Origin: Methylocapsa sp. D3K7
Lineage (GTDB): Bacteria > Pseudomonadota > Alphaproteobacteria > Rhizobiales > Beijerinckiaceae
Reading direction: 5' to 3'
DNA: 64,000 nt
NCBI RefSeq assembly: GCF_029855125.1
Contig: NZ_CP123229.1
Coordinates: 3,826,501 to 3,890,500, forward strand
Shown here: in pieces, positions 36,155-46,007 of the stretch
How the letters are laid out: each line of letters opens with the position of its first letter
How positions within the stretch are numbered: position 1 is the stretch's first letter
The notes under the pieces: model-generated
Database searches by the model: none
Told to the model about the DNA's origin: nothing
What the model saw: only the letters and a program-made list of their open reading frames with translations
Translations under genes and position numbers: made by a program

Positions 36155-36432
36155 ATGGCCGAAGCCCAGCGCGCGTGGCGGATCGGCAGCTGCCGTCAGA
36201 GTAAGGTCCGCCATTGGATGGCGAACGAGAGCTAGCTTGACGCCAATTTGGCCCCATGGTGGGTCTTCTTGCCGATGGCGTTGAATACCCGGACGGTGGT
36301 CCTGGCGTCGTTGGGCGCTGCAACGGCTTATGGGGCATGCTGAAAGGCTGTATCCCCAGGTCCAGAGGGCGACCTAGCCACGAGGGGGAAGTGGCTTGCC
36401 CAATTGGGACATGTTCAGAAAAATTCCAGGAC

Positions 36433-36795
36433 TTAGATGAGCGCCCCGCCGGCAACGGGGGGGTCAATCAAAGGCTGCCCCAGCCATAGTCCTGGCTCGT
36501 CTCCATATTCGGCTGTTCTACGCACCTCAAACGCCAAACCCTTCAGCGCTGGCTCCGTGAGTTGGGTAAGCTGCCACGAGATCAAACCAATTTTGGCACC
36601 GATTTCCGCTAGCGCATTCCTGCCCTCCCGCGTCAACGGTGGCTTTCTTGGAGCCTTGCCCTCAGCCACTTTAACGTCCGAAGGAGCCGCCTCTTGAGCG
36701 TGTGCGGGGCTCTCATTAAGGACCAGGTGACCGGATACGGCGAAAGAGGCTCCCGTAGCAGGAAGGGCCTGGATAAACTGTCGTCTAGTCGACAT
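36433..36795 (-). CDS. Small exported protein with twin-arginine signal
   Basis: A 120-residue protein. MSTRRQFIQALPATGASFAVSG followed by an AHA cleavage region is a clear Tat-type signal (S-T-R-R-Q-F). The mature part is about 85 residues, charged then helical (LTREGRNALAEIGAKIGLISWQLTQL). Such signals belong to larger cofactor-bearing enzymes, so this may be a leader fused to a remnant, or a small Tat substrate in its own right. GAGAAG lies just before the ATG. Function unknown. Confidence 0.5.
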   Translation of the reverse strand: MSTRRQFIQALPATGASFAVSGHLVLNESPAHAQEAAPSDVKVAEGKAPRKPPLTREGRNALAEIGAKIGLISWQLTQLTEPALKGLAFEVRRTAEYGDEPGLWLGQPLIDPPVAGGALI

Positions 36796-37053
36796 CGCTT
36801 CTTCTCAGTATGGCACCTTCGGCAAAAGGGGCCTTTTTTTGATATTGTTAGGCAAATATAGGCCCTGCCGAATTGAAGGATGTCAAACTTGGGCTTCGGC
36901 TCGTCCGGAAGCGGCTCACTGGCGTCATTCAGGTGGCTCGAGCGAATGACCGCTTTCAGCGGTCGAGTTGAAAAAAACTCACAAACTGCTAATTGAAATG
37001 GCATGATTTCATCAAGCCTCTTGGCGGGGTGATCGTGTGAAAAGGGATGAAAT

Positions 37054-37515
37054 GTGGATACCCTAATTCCGGCGATGGTCGGTTTCTTGGGTGTTCTGAT
37101 CGGAGCCGCGATCACCACAGGCGCTAATTATTTGCTCGCGGTGAGAAAAGAGAAAGCAGAAGCGGCCAGAGATAAGCTCTTTCGTGCCAACGAACTCAAG
37201 ACCGCCGCCCGATTGATCGCGGACGATTTTTTCACCGCCCAAACAGCTATGATGGAGTTTGTTGATAATAAGCGTTGGGCGTCAGCTGCAGCTCGCAATT
37301 TCCCATTGGATGCGTGGCAGAAAAATAGAGAAGTCCTCGCCCGAGAATTACCGCTCGAAGACTGGAATGCGGTAGAAATAGCGGTATGGGCAGTAGAACG
37401 CTTCAGAACCCTTGCCCCTGTCCCTCGTTCGAACGACGCTATGGCAGAAATCGGCAAGCCTCTTCTCAATGACACCAAGGCTGGAATCGAAGCGCTCATA
37501 CCATACATGGGATGA
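37054..37515 (+). CDS. Membrane-anchored hypothetical protein
   Basis: A 153-residue protein with an N-terminal membrane helix (IPAMVGFLGVLIGAAITTGANYLL, about 5-28) followed by a cytoplasmic helical part (KEKAEAARDKLFRANELKTAARLIADDF). Start: GTG at 37054 with AAGGG upstream; no ATG fits. I do not recognise a family. Confidence 0.55.
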   Translation: MDTLIPAMVGFLGVLIGAAITTGANYLLAVRKEKAEAARDKLFRANELKTAARLIADDFFTAQTAMMEFVDNKRWASAAARNFPLDAWQKNREVLARELPLEDWNAVEIAVWAVERFRTLAPVPRSNDAMAEIGKPLLNDTKAGIEALIPYMG

Positions 37516-37629
37516 AGACGTTGAAATGCGGTAGAAGGTTACGTGTGGAAAATTTAATCGAGAAGGAACCGCTCAAATCCAAAGAATTTGAGCATCCTGC
37601 TCAGATTGAAACGGAACGGTGAACCATCG

Positions 37630-38430
37630 ATGCTGTCCCTGGTCCTGGGCGCGATCTGCTTCGCTGGAATCCATCTCGGCATCGCCGGCACCCCTTTGCG
37701 CGACCGCGCGATCGCGGCGCTTGGCGAAGGCGCCTACCGTGCGGTGTTCTCGATCGTCTCACTGGCCGCCATCGTGTGGCTCGTGATAGCCTATAAGGAT
37801 GCCCCCTATGTGGCGACCTGGGGCATTCTGGAGTGGTGGAAGCCGATAGCGATGATACTTATGCTTCCCGCCGTTCTCCTAGCGGTAATCGGATTGACCA
37901 CACCAAACCCCACCTCCGTAGGCCAGGAAGGCCGGGTGGCGCGCTCGCCCGAAGGCGTCGTGCGGGTAACACGCCATCCGTTCCTCGTTGGCGTCGGTTT
38001 ATGGGCGGTGGTGCATCTGATCGCCAACGGTGATGTTGCCTCGTTCATCTTCTTTGGCGCCCTTGCCGTCACCGCACTGGCCGGAACCGTGTCGATTGAC
38101 GCCAAGCGTCGCCGCGCGCTTGGCAGGGGCTGGCAGTCCTTTGCGGCGCAAACCTCTATCATCCCGTTCGCGGCGATTGCCTCCGGCCGCACCCGGTTCA
38201 ACCCCGGTGAAATCGCGACACCGCAATGGGTCGTCGCCCTCATCGCCTACGCACTGATGCTGGGCGGCCACTCTCACATCATCGGTGTGTCCCCGTTTCC
38301 GACGTTTCGGCCCGCGTCCGACGAGATCTCGCAGGACCTGTCCCTGTCGAAAATCAAATTCGAACATACTGGCGCATCTGCGCAATCGTCGGCCGAAGCC
38401 ACATTCAACCTGGCATCTCGAAAAGATTGA
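37630..38430 (+). CDS. NnrU family membrane protein
   Basis: A 266-residue protein with six predicted membrane helices. Landmarks: SLVLGAICFAGIHLGIAGTPLRDRAI at the start, VRVTRHPFLVGVGLWAVVHLIANGDVASFIFFG in the middle, and SIDAKRRRALGRGWQSFAAQTSIIPF. This is the NnrU/isoprenylcysteine-carboxylmethyltransferase-like fold; NnrU is tied to nitrite/NO reductase expression in denitrifiers, but many bacteria without denitrification carry homologues. No nitrogen-oxide genes are visible here. The last 45 residues (from about 220) diverge from the family and may be a replaced tail. Start: ATG 37630. Confidence 0.85.
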   Translation: MLSLVLGAICFAGIHLGIAGTPLRDRAIAALGEGAYRAVFSIVSLAAIVWLVIAYKDAPYVATWGILEWWKPIAMILMLPAVLLAVIGLTTPNPTSVGQEGRVARSPEGVVRVTRHPFLVGVGLWAVVHLIANGDVASFIFFGALAVTALAGTVSIDAKRRRALGRGWQSFAAQTSIIPFAAIASGRTRFNPGEIATPQWVVALIAYALMLGGHSHIIGVSPFPTFRPASDEISQDLSLSKIKFEHTGASAQSSAEATFNLASRKD

Positions 38431-38628
38431 TGGTCGCTTCGTTTTCCTCTGGCGCGCCAGCGGTCGCTCGCCAAGAGTACATAAAATCCGATGCGCGCAG
38501 ACTATTTGCAGCGCGATCCGCGACGTGTGCCGAACGTTATGTTGGATGAGCAGCTTGCTCATTCCGCGAGTATCTCGTCGGAATTAATACCTCGACCTCG
38601 GTCGCGCCCGCCGGCAACGCGGACGAAT

Positions 38629-38868
38629 TCAATCAATTGCGTGAGATCGATGGGCCACCGTTATGGCAAAAGCACGAGCACTGCCGGAAAAGAACTCCGC
38701 TGTGTGGGTAGCGCCTTCTTTGGCAACAACCCCGGCTGATTCAGATAAGATTCTCTTGCCATGCGCATTCGTGATGACAAAAAACTTGAATCGATGGCCC
38801 TCTGCCGTATGGCACACCTCAATTTCATTGCGGGCTCGTGAGAGCACCTCGAATGCATGAGCTGACAT
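38629..38868 (-). CDS. Small hypothetical protein
   Basis: A 79-residue protein: MSAHAFEVLSRARNEIEVCH, then FKFFVITNAHGKRILSES, then AKEGATHTAEFFSGSARAFA. The pattern of a short strand, a hairpin with K-R-I-L-S-E and a glycine-containing loop is reminiscent of the DUF1508/YegP beta-fold, but the match is too weak to assign. GAGG lies five bases before the ATG at 38868. Confidence 0.45.
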   Translation of the reverse strand: MSAHAFEVLSRARNEIEVCHTAEGHRFKFFVITNAHGKRILSESAGVVAKEGATHTAEFFSGSARAFAITVAHRSHAID

Positions 38869-39372
38869 GGTTGCCTCAGAAAACAAGAGAAATAATACCA
38901 TTTTTTTTGTTCTGTCGGGTCTTTTACTTTGGGCACGATAGGGAGCGGTGCGGCGATTGGCGCCGTGGTGCTGAGGCTAAGCGGGCACCGTGCCTGCTTC
39001 CAGGTAACCCCGCATGAAAACGGTGCGGAAAAATCGCTCCCATGACAACGCCGCCTCCCACCGCACGAAAAAGGGGCTGTTCAGAATTCATGGCCGATCA
39101 AAAACACTACTCGCTCATTCATGGAATTCCCATCCTACTATAAGAGCGTCTTCGCTATTCGCATCGGCTGAACCGCTTTCTCGGGACACAACTCCAGAAG
39201 TTAGAGGCATTTCGTGGACATCCTGTCGATCGGTCTTGGGCTGAACCCCAATCACTCGAACTCCCGAAGCGAATGATCGGCGTCCGCGCCGGGGGTTCAC
39301 CTACGCACCTCGACTGCATCGGCAGCGTCCAGGGCGTGCTACGGGGAGAGGGATATAGATTGGAGCCTGGCA
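38869..39372. other. Gap with possible protein-coding remnant
   Basis: No intact gene. From about 39155 to 39372 one plus-strand frame is open and protein-like (HRLNRFLGTQLQKLEAFRGH, VDRSWAEPQSLELPKRMIGV) and runs straight into the MFS fragment that follows. It lacks a start and I do not recognise it. Confidence 0.45.
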
Positions 39373-39535
39373 TGCGGCTGAATGCTCTGGACTGGCTCAA
39401 TTTCTTCCTCGCCGATGTGCGTGGGGGGCTCTCGGGGCCTATGTGAAAGTCTTCCTGCTCACAAAGGTGCATTGGAGCCAGGCCGCGATCGGCGCCGTAC
39501 TCTCGACCAGTGGCCTCATCGGCATCATGGCGCAT
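39373..39535 (+). pseudogene. MFS transporter N-terminal fragment
   Basis: MRLNALDWLNFFLADVRGGL, then a one-base frameshift and GAYVKVFLLTKVHWSQAAIG, AVLSTSGLIGI. This is the first helix and loop of a major-facilitator protein. Near 39535 it changes abruptly into a RecD2-like sequence, so the rest of the transporter is lost. Confidence 0.8.
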
Positions 39536-41236
39536 CTACAAGACCTACGGTGCGGACGCCGTGCAGGTCATGGCGGAGGACCCCTATCGCCTCGCGCGCG
39601 ACATCCGCGGCATTGGCTTCAAGACCGCCGACGCGATCGCCACGAAGCTTGGGATCGAAAAAACGGCGATGATCCGGGTTCGCGCCGGTATCGCCTATGC
39701 GCTAACCGAGGCCATGGACGAAGGCCATTGCGGCTTGCCGACGGAGGAGCTGGGGCCGCTTGCCGAGAAGCTGCTTGAGGTCCCGCCGGAGCTGATCGGC
39801 ACCGCGCTTGGTCTGGAACTGACCGAGGGCACGGTCATCGCCGACAGTGTCGACGAAACGCGCTGTGCGTTTCTGGCAGGTCTGCATCGGGCGGAGCGCG
39901 CCATCGCCGACCGGCTGATGCGGCTTGCGAATGGCAGGCTGCCCTGGCCCTGGATCGATCCGGACAAGGCCTTGCCGTGGGTCGAGGAACGTTTGGGCTT
40001 GCCCTCGCCGAAAGCCAGGTAGTCGCAATCCGGCTCGCACTGATATCTAAAGTGCTGGTCATGACCGGCGGTCCCGGCGTCGGCAAGACCACCATCGTCA
40101 AGGCCATTCTGCGCATATTCGCAGCGAAGGGAGTGAGGCTACTGCTCTGCGCGTCGACCGGTCGCGCCGCCAAGCGTATGACGGAGGCGACCGGCTTCGA
40201 GGCCAAGACCATCCACCGGCTGTTGGAAGTCGACCCCAAGAGTGGCGGCTTCAAACGCGGCGACGATAACCCACTCGACTGCGACCTCCTGGTTGTTGAC
40301 GAGACCTCCATGGTAGACGTCCTGCTGATGCAGGCGCTCATGAAGGCCATGCCGGACAAGGCCGCCCTGTTAATCGTGGGCGACATCGACCAACTTCCTT
40401 CGGTCGGGCCAGGCCAAGTTCTGGCCGACATGATCTCATCCGGCGCTTTGCCAGTGGTACGACTCACCGAAGTGTTCCGGCAGGCCGCGCAGAGCCGCAT
40501 CATCACCAGCGCCCATCGCATCAACCAGGGCTTTATTCCCGATCTCAGCGCGCCCGGAGCCAAGAGTGACTTCTACTTCGTGCCGGCAGACGACCCCGAA
40601 ACGGCCGTGCCGCGCATCATCGAGCTGGTCAAGACAAGGATCCCCACGCGCTTCGGCCTCGATCCCATTCGCGACATCCAGGTTCTGTGCCCCATGAACC
40701 GGGGCGGCATCGGTGCACGCTCGCTCAATATCGAACTGCAGGCGGCGCTGAACCCCGCCGGAGAGCGCAAGGTCGAGAGGTTTGGTTGGACCTTTGCGCC
40801 CGGTGACAAGGTCATGCAGATCGAGAACAACTACGACAAGGAGGTCTATAACGGGGACATCGGCTACATCGACGAAGTTGATCCCTGTGCAGGCGAGCTC
40901 ACCGCCAGCTTTGACGGCCGCATCATCACCTACGGATTTGGCGTACTCGACACGCTGGTGCTGGCCTACGCTACGACCATCCACAAAAGCCAGGGCTCGG
41001 AATATCCGGCGGTGGTGATCCCGGTCATGACGCAGCACTACACCATGCTACAGCGAAACCTACTCTATACAGGCGTCACGCGGGGCAAGAAGCTGGTCGT
41101 GCTGGTCGGTCAGAAAAAGGCTGTCGCCATCGCGGTTCGCAATGTGTCGGGTCGACGGCGCTGGTCGAAGTTGAGTGAATGGCTGTCGGCGCCGATAAGA
41201 GAGCGGGCGGACCATGAATGTATACAAAGCGCATAA
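39536..41236 (+). pseudogene. RecD2-like helicase, 5'-truncated and frameshifted
   Basis: The first frame (to 40022) carries the helix-hairpin-helix part typical of RecD2: IYKTYGADAVQVMAEDPYRLARDIRGIGFKTADAIA. Near 39990 a one-base shift moves to the frame that runs to 41236, which holds every helicase motif: GGPGVGKTT (Walker A), LLVVDETSM (Walker B), [25 protein letters not shown] and [17 protein letters not shown]. The N-terminal domain of RecD2 (about 170 residues) is missing, replaced by the MFS fragment. The helicase half could still be translated from an internal start, but the gene as a whole is broken. Confidence 0.85.
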
Positions 41237-41457
41237 CATTTGGATCGAGCAGCGTGAGGCGACTCAAACGATCGAGGCGCGCTTCGGGCTCATGGCGGCC
41301 TTCGATTATGTTGTCGGTGCAAGTTGATGAATGTCGCCCGTGCTGCCGCCAGACATCCCGGCTTCTCACGTGATTGTTCCGCCATTGGGAACTTCGGACA
41401 AAGCACAGACGTTCTCACCAATGGGCTTTGAAACGCTGATTTTTAGAGGTTCAAACC

Positions 41458-41814
41458 ATGCACACGATCGGGAAAGCGACAACCGCTATCCTGGCAGCGG
41501 TCTTCGCGATTGCCATGACAACTTTTTCCAGCCTTTCCGCAAGCGACTTCGAAGGAGTGTGGAAGGTGAAGGACACGGCCGGGCAGACCTTCGAAATCAC
41601 GCTTTCGAGCGGCGGGGTAGCTAAGGCGAGCCGTGGCGAGGGAATGGTCGGTACTTGGAAAGAGGAGGGCAATACAGCCGTGATCACGTGGAACACGGGC
41701 TGGACCACGAAGATTGCGAAAGAGCGCGATCAATACAAGAAAACTGCCTATGGGAAAGGCCAGCCGCTGGACGGTCCCCCGACCAATAGCACGGACGCGC
41801 AAAAGGTAAAGTAA
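41458..41814 (+). CDS. Small secreted protein with lipocalin-like repeat pattern
   Basis: A 118-residue protein with signal peptide MHTIGKATTAILAAVFAIAM ... SSLSA. The mature part, SDFEGVWKVKDTAGQTFEITLSSGGVAKASRGEGMVGTWKEEGNTAVITWNTGWTTKI, reads as a small beta structure of the G-x-W type seen in lipocalin-like and DUF-type periplasmic proteins. No specific family assigned. AGAGG lies seven to eight bases before the ATG. It sits alone among debris and seems intact. Confidence 0.7.
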   Translation: MHTIGKATTAILAAVFAIAMTTFSSLSASDFEGVWKVKDTAGQTFEITLSSGGVAKASRGEGMVGTWKEEGNTAVITWNTGWTTKIAKERDQYKKTAYGKGQPLDGPPTNSTDAQKVK

Positions 41815-42911
41815 CCGCGCCCCGGCTACCACACTTGCGGGATGCTACTGGCAGATGAATTCGTCCGGCAATGTCACATTGGCCAAGAGTGGGCGATTTC
41901 CGAGCCGATTTTGATCGGCGACAAGTGTCCTAAGGCATTGAACTATCGACATGCGGGGTGAGACCGGCCCACTTGATTGACAAGTATACCCACGAACGTG
42001 TCAAAGCCTGACAGAGCCATCAGATCAATAGGCTTTTTCGCCGAAGCTGCCGCTCGTATTCCCGGCTTATCGAACACCATCAACTTGAAGACGAAGGCCT
42101 TTATGTCGCGGGTAAGCGTGAGACCGCAAGCTCTACCAATCGCATCTCGCGGCGGCGGTGAATTTCGGGCAGATCCTCGAATAAGAGCCACGAGCACGCC
42201 ATTCACATGCATCGGCTTACGCCGCGACCTGCGATGTAATGATCGATCCCTATTTGGTCGAATATGGAATCGGCAGTTCTTTCAGCATGGCTTGCATCGG
42301 AGGAAGATCGGCCGATCGCTAAGACGGCCAATCCGCAATTCTGTGCGACATGGGGAGTAACCCCCGCGTTTCAGGTCCACCAAGTGCATGATGCTCGCCC
42401 GTCGCAAAGCCAAGCGCGCAAGGACGTCTCTAGACGAGGTCGCATTGTAGCGCAAAATTTTAGCGTGCATTGCCTTGCTCCTTCTTCAGATGCCCCAAAT
42501 TTTTGCCAAGCATGGGTCCCAACGAGCTTCGGAACCAGCGCAACGACTATCTGTAGGGAAGGCTATTAGATGTAGGTTGCCTCATGCATTAGGGCAAGGG
42601 GCGCGTCAGTCGAAAGGCTTGTTCGGCTCGCTTGCTCGAAATGCAGCCGGAGGCGATTTTTGAAGCGCTTCTGCCCCTCGTCCTCGCCGATATCATGGGC
42701 GGGACGGGCTTTGACACGTTAACAGTTATTGCTTGTCAATAGTGGCGGTGAGCCTTCACTGCCGCAAGCAAAATCAAGCGCTTGCGTTCCACGCTGCCAA
42801 CCTGAAACGGCTTCAAAAACGTATACTAAGCTGATGTGTCAATGCCGCGTGCTTCTATTTGGCAACATGACAACGCCCTCTGGCGGCCACGGCTGTTCCT
42901 ATCGTAGGAAC
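41815..42911. other. Long gap without a supported gene
   Basis: About 1.1 kb. A minus-strand frame at 41943-42212 and plus-strand frames at 41977-42360 and 42264-42569 are shadows or remnants: none has a ribosome site or a recognised domain. It is likely decayed coding sequence. Nothing else stands out. Confidence 0.45.
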
Positions 42912-43121
42912 TTAGAGAGCCTTTATGTTGACGGCAGAGGTCTTTCCCTTCTTTGGATCGCGCTCTTCGTCAAACGACACCTTTTGCCCCTCATTCAAGC
43001 TACTCAGACCAGCACGCTCGACGGCGCTTATGTGAACGAAAATGTCGGTGCCACCACTCTCCGGCTGAATAAACCCGAAACCCTTGGTAGGGTTGAACCA
43101 TTTCACGGTGCCATTTGGCAT
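42912..43121 (-). CDS. Cold-shock protein, CspA family
   Basis: A 69-residue protein with both RNA-binding motifs of the cold-shock domain: [18 protein letters not shown] (RNP1 K-G-F-G-F-I) and [14 protein letters not shown] (RNP2 V-F/H-I). Such proteins bind single-stranded RNA/DNA and melt structure. GGAG lies six bases before the ATG at 43121. It is the one intact housekeeping-type gene in the 41.8-44.8 kb debris. Confidence 0.93.
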   Translation of the reverse strand: MPNGTVKWFNPTKGFGFIQPESGGTDIFVHISAVERAGLSSLNEGQKVSFDEERDPKKGKTSAVNIKAL

Positions 43122-43224
43122 CTGTATCTCCAATTGTGAGGGTAGCACTGTTGCGCGCGTCAAGCGCCGAACAAACGATGTGCTTGCCCTACCAAAATGA
43201 TTAATGATTTAGGCTACATTGGGG

Positions 43225-43500
43225 TTAGACATCAAGCTTGAATCCATCAAGTGCCGGCGGCACGTAGCCCAGTTCGTCGACAATCAGCAGTTTGACTGTG
43301 TTGCGGTGCTTTTACAGCGCCCGCAGGCGACGTTCGTCGCGCGCTTCATGAATTCGTGCGCCCTCGTGAAGGCGGCACTGTGGCCCCTCTGGCAGGTCGC
43401 TAGCTCCAATGCCAGGGCGACGGTGGTTTTTGCCCGTCCCAGACGGGCCGAGTAAAATGCAGGGCGTCGGGCAGAACTCTGTGGCGTGCATCGTTCCTCC
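43225..43500 (-). pseudogene. IS21 family istB (ATPase helper) remnant
   Basis: Minus-strand pieces in shifting frames rebuild an IstB core: PCILLGPSGTGK (Walker A), TTVALALELATCQRGHSAAF, EARDERRLRAL, then LIVDELGYVP (Walker B). At least two or three frameshifts interrupt it, and neither istA nor the element ends are found. Confidence 0.85.
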
Positions 43501-43559
43501 GTGCAAGGGAGCCGTGCTCGGATCAGTTGCAAGGACAGCGCCGACCCGGCGGGACTTGC

Positions 43560-43764
43560 ACATTCGTTCGATCAAACAACATTGGCGTATGAATTGGCAG
43601 AAAACATCCGGCTATAATCAGCGTTCGAATGTCGAAGCGGCAATCGGCCGCTACAAACGCTTGATTGGGGACGCATTGCGTTTACGTGAAGATGCACGTC
43701 GGCGGTCAAGGCGCTTAACCGAATGTTGGAACTCAGACGTCCAATCCGCGTGCGCGTCGCCTAA
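43560..43764 (+). pseudogene. IS5-family transposase C-terminal remnant
   Basis: MNWQKTSGYNQRSNVEAAIG, then RYKRLIGDALRLRED in one frame, and AVKALNRMLELRRPIRVRVA with stop after a one-base shift. This is the conserved C-terminal end of IS5-type DDE transposases (Y-N-R-R-x-x-V-E-A-A-I-G-R-Y-K). The rest is absent. It lies close to the istB remnant and may have been nested with it. Confidence 0.85.
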
Positions 43765-44350
43765 TATTCGTTGCACGGGGGCAATCCTCACTCGCGAGCA
43801 TCGCATGCAACAAAGCCGCAAGCAGGAGCCCCTTACCTCAGTGTTGCGGGGGGGCCGGCCAGCGGGTGGGCGCCGATGGAAGCCAACTTGGGCAACGGGG
43901 TTGAGCGGAATGGGATGGAATTAATTTTTGGATCTCGATTTCAATACGCGCGATTTCTCCAAGTTCAAACGCGCCATTCACTATGATTCCGTAGAGGGCA
44001 ATCGTATTCGTCCGGTGTTCTCCCGCCGATCCAACCCTCAAACTATTATCCGTGCACATGGGGCTGCTCTCCGCCTTGAATTATAGGTCGTCGGCCTCAA
44101 AGGTTCAAATGATTTCATAAGCCGACGCGCGCCATAGCCTCAGTCAAGGACCCTGCGAGCCTACCCAACCGACACGCTGACGTTGAGCATGTCGGTTGGT
44201 TAGGCTTGCATCGTTAAACCGGCCGATTGGCGCTTTGACGTCGGCTGTGTTCCAGGTTCGTAATTCGGCCCGCGAACATAGACCAAGATAGACGCCCTAA
44301 ATCTCCCGTCGCCGTGGTAAACTTCGCGCAACGCCGAGAGCAGTCTCTCG
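43765..44350. other. Gap with a large inverted repeat
   Basis: No supported gene over about 585 bases; plus-strand frames after the IS5 remnant are not protein-like. The clear structure is the 17-bp inverted repeat at 44158-44206. Confidence 0.5.
44158..44206. repeat. 17-bp inverted repeat (one mismatch)
   Basis: AGCCTACCCAACCGACA pairs with TGTCGGTTGGTTAGGCT around a 15-base loop; one position is mismatched. No T run. It may be a terminal structure of a lost element or an att-like site, as it sits 145 bases before the groEL fragment. Confidence 0.75.
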
Positions 44351-44608
44351 ATCCTGACCGCCGGTCAGCTGATTTCGGAAGAACTCGGCATCAAGCTTGA
44401 GAACGTGACTCCGCAGATGCTCGGCCGGGCCAAGCGGGTGCATATCGACAAGGAAACGACCACGATCATCGACGGCGCCGGTGAAAAGAAGGATATCGAA
44501 GCGCGCATTGCCAAGATCAAGGCGCAGATCGACGAGACGACCTCCGATTACGACTGTGAAAAGCTACAGGAACGGCTGGCCAAGCTCGCCGGCGGCGTCG
44601 CTGGCGTG
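44351..44608 (+). pseudogene. groEL internal fragment
   Basis: One frame reads [58 protein letters not shown] and [20 protein letters not shown] followed by LAGGVAGVA. This is the apical/intermediate segment (roughly residues 295-385) of chaperonin GroEL, without start or end. The reading frame is intact within the fragment, so the transfer may be fairly recent. Confidence 0.9.
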
Positions 44609-44688
44609 GCCACATTGCTCGTGATTGAGCCCAGATGGATCATCGTGCTACGAAGCCACAAAGACCGAAACGCGACGAATCCGGACTT

Positions 44689-44714
44689 CACGCGTTAACA
44701 TCACGCGTTAACAT
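44689..44714 (+). repeat. Tandem 13-base repeat
   Basis: CACGCGTTAACAT occurs twice without a gap (44689-44701, 44702-44714). Each unit contains the palindrome GTTAAC. It lies just past the groEL fragment. Confidence 0.85.
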
Positions 44715-44852
44715 TCTGACTCCTTTTGTTCTTACAAAATCTGGCGACGCCCGAGCCAATCAATGACTGGTCACTGACGAGTCTAAAGGAGAACACGGAG
44801 GAGCCGCTCTCTTGCGCCCGGGGCAACTAACTCGCTTAAAGGATGGAGTGCT

Positions 44853-45464
44853 ATGAAAACATCAACAATGTGTTTTTTGTCCGTTCCAATGCTTGTCGCG
44901 GGGTCTATCGCGCTATCTGGATGCGGTCGAAGTTCTAGCAATCTTACCAATATATCATATCAACAGGTCGGCATATGCAAAGGCTATGAAACGCCAGCTG
45001 GCCCTATAACCGCAGCGGCAGACGAAGGCTTTGCTGTCTTCAAAATCGAATCAGTGGACAATACAAAATATGGCAGCAGCTTCTCTTTAACGCCGGAGCG
45101 ACTTTATGTGAACCAATCCACTCCTGCACAAGCGGAAGGACAGGTATCGAATTGGAATCGCCGCTTTGTGCATCCAGATCCGAGATTCGCACAGACCATG
45201 GGCTTTACGAGCATTCCGCAAACCACTATCCCGGCGGGCAAAAAACTCGACATCAATAGTGTTGTTATCATTCCCATTGGCATTAACAACCCAAGCGGTG
45301 GGACTGAAGCCAATCGGTTCAGTTTCGAGCTTGCGTATGATTCCGGCACTGACGAGCGTGGCAACCAACAAAACGTAAATGAAGGTATAGTCTTCACCAA
45401 AACAAACCCACCCGACATGAAGTGGTTGGTGGTCGAAAATTGCAAAGAACTGTCGTTCAAATAG
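44853..45464 (+). CDS. Lipoprotein of unknown function
   Basis: A 203-residue protein. MKTSTMCFLSVPMLVAGSIA followed by the lipobox LSGC gives a lipid-anchored outer-membrane or inner-membrane protein. The mature part is beta-rich (FAVFKIESVDNTKYGSSFSL, DINSVVIIPIGINN, NRFSFELAYDSGTDERG), low in charge and higher in A/T than its neighbours. GGATGGAG precedes the ATG. No family recognised. Intact and isolated, so possibly cargo of the accessory region. Confidence 0.65.
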   Translation: MKTSTMCFLSVPMLVAGSIALSGCGRSSSNLTNISYQQVGICKGYETPAGPITAAADEGFAVFKIESVDNTKYGSSFSLTPERLYVNQSTPAQAEGQVSNWNRRFVHPDPRFAQTMGFTSIPQTTIPAGKKLDINSVVIIPIGINNPSGGTEANRFSFELAYDSGTDERGNQQNVNEGIVFTKTNPPDMKWLVVENCKELSFK

Positions 45465-45676
45465 CCGTCGCCGAAAAGGCGAAAAACATTCTTGATGTAG
45501 GCCAACTTAACCGGACGCTTGCATACTAGGCGTCGTGAGTCGGCCTGCACGCGTGGTCACAAGGCTTCCCAGGCCAAGTGACCAATAAAGCCAAGACCAA
45601 CGCTCCGCATCCGACACCGCAACGTCGAAGGATATTCATAAGCGTGCTAAACACGTTTTTTTTCCTTTGATAGTTC

Positions 45677-45808
45677 ATGCCTACCGGTAAGCGGCTGATG
45701 GCGAGGGAGAAAGAATGGGACACGCGGCTTACGCAATCGATCGACGAAGCGACGGCGTTGCAAAGGCCGCTACGTGAGAAGAGCGATCGGCCGCAGGTCG
45801 CCGAATAA
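45677..45808 (+). other. Short open frame, possible C-terminal remnant of a larger protein
   Basis: A 43-residue frame, MPTGKRLMAREKEWDTRLTQ then SIDEATALQRPLREKSDRPQ. It is helical and charged and looks like the end of a larger protein, perhaps a conjugative relaxase, but nothing certain can be said. The surrounding 45465-46007 holds no other supported gene. Confidence 0.3.
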
Positions 45809-46007
45809 CGGCGGCATCGAGTGCATCGCGGAGAATAGCGGCGGCGCGCTGGCGTCAGGCTCGCGAAACTCTTTCCGGCGCGCCTGCCTTAAAGTTACTC
45901 TCTCCCTGGCGCTGCGATGCTGACTCCAGTCAGGTCGCACATCAATGTGTCCGGCGTCAGCGCCTCTGAGACAAATTTAACGGGTTGAGGAAGAGAGGGT
46001 TTCTGGC

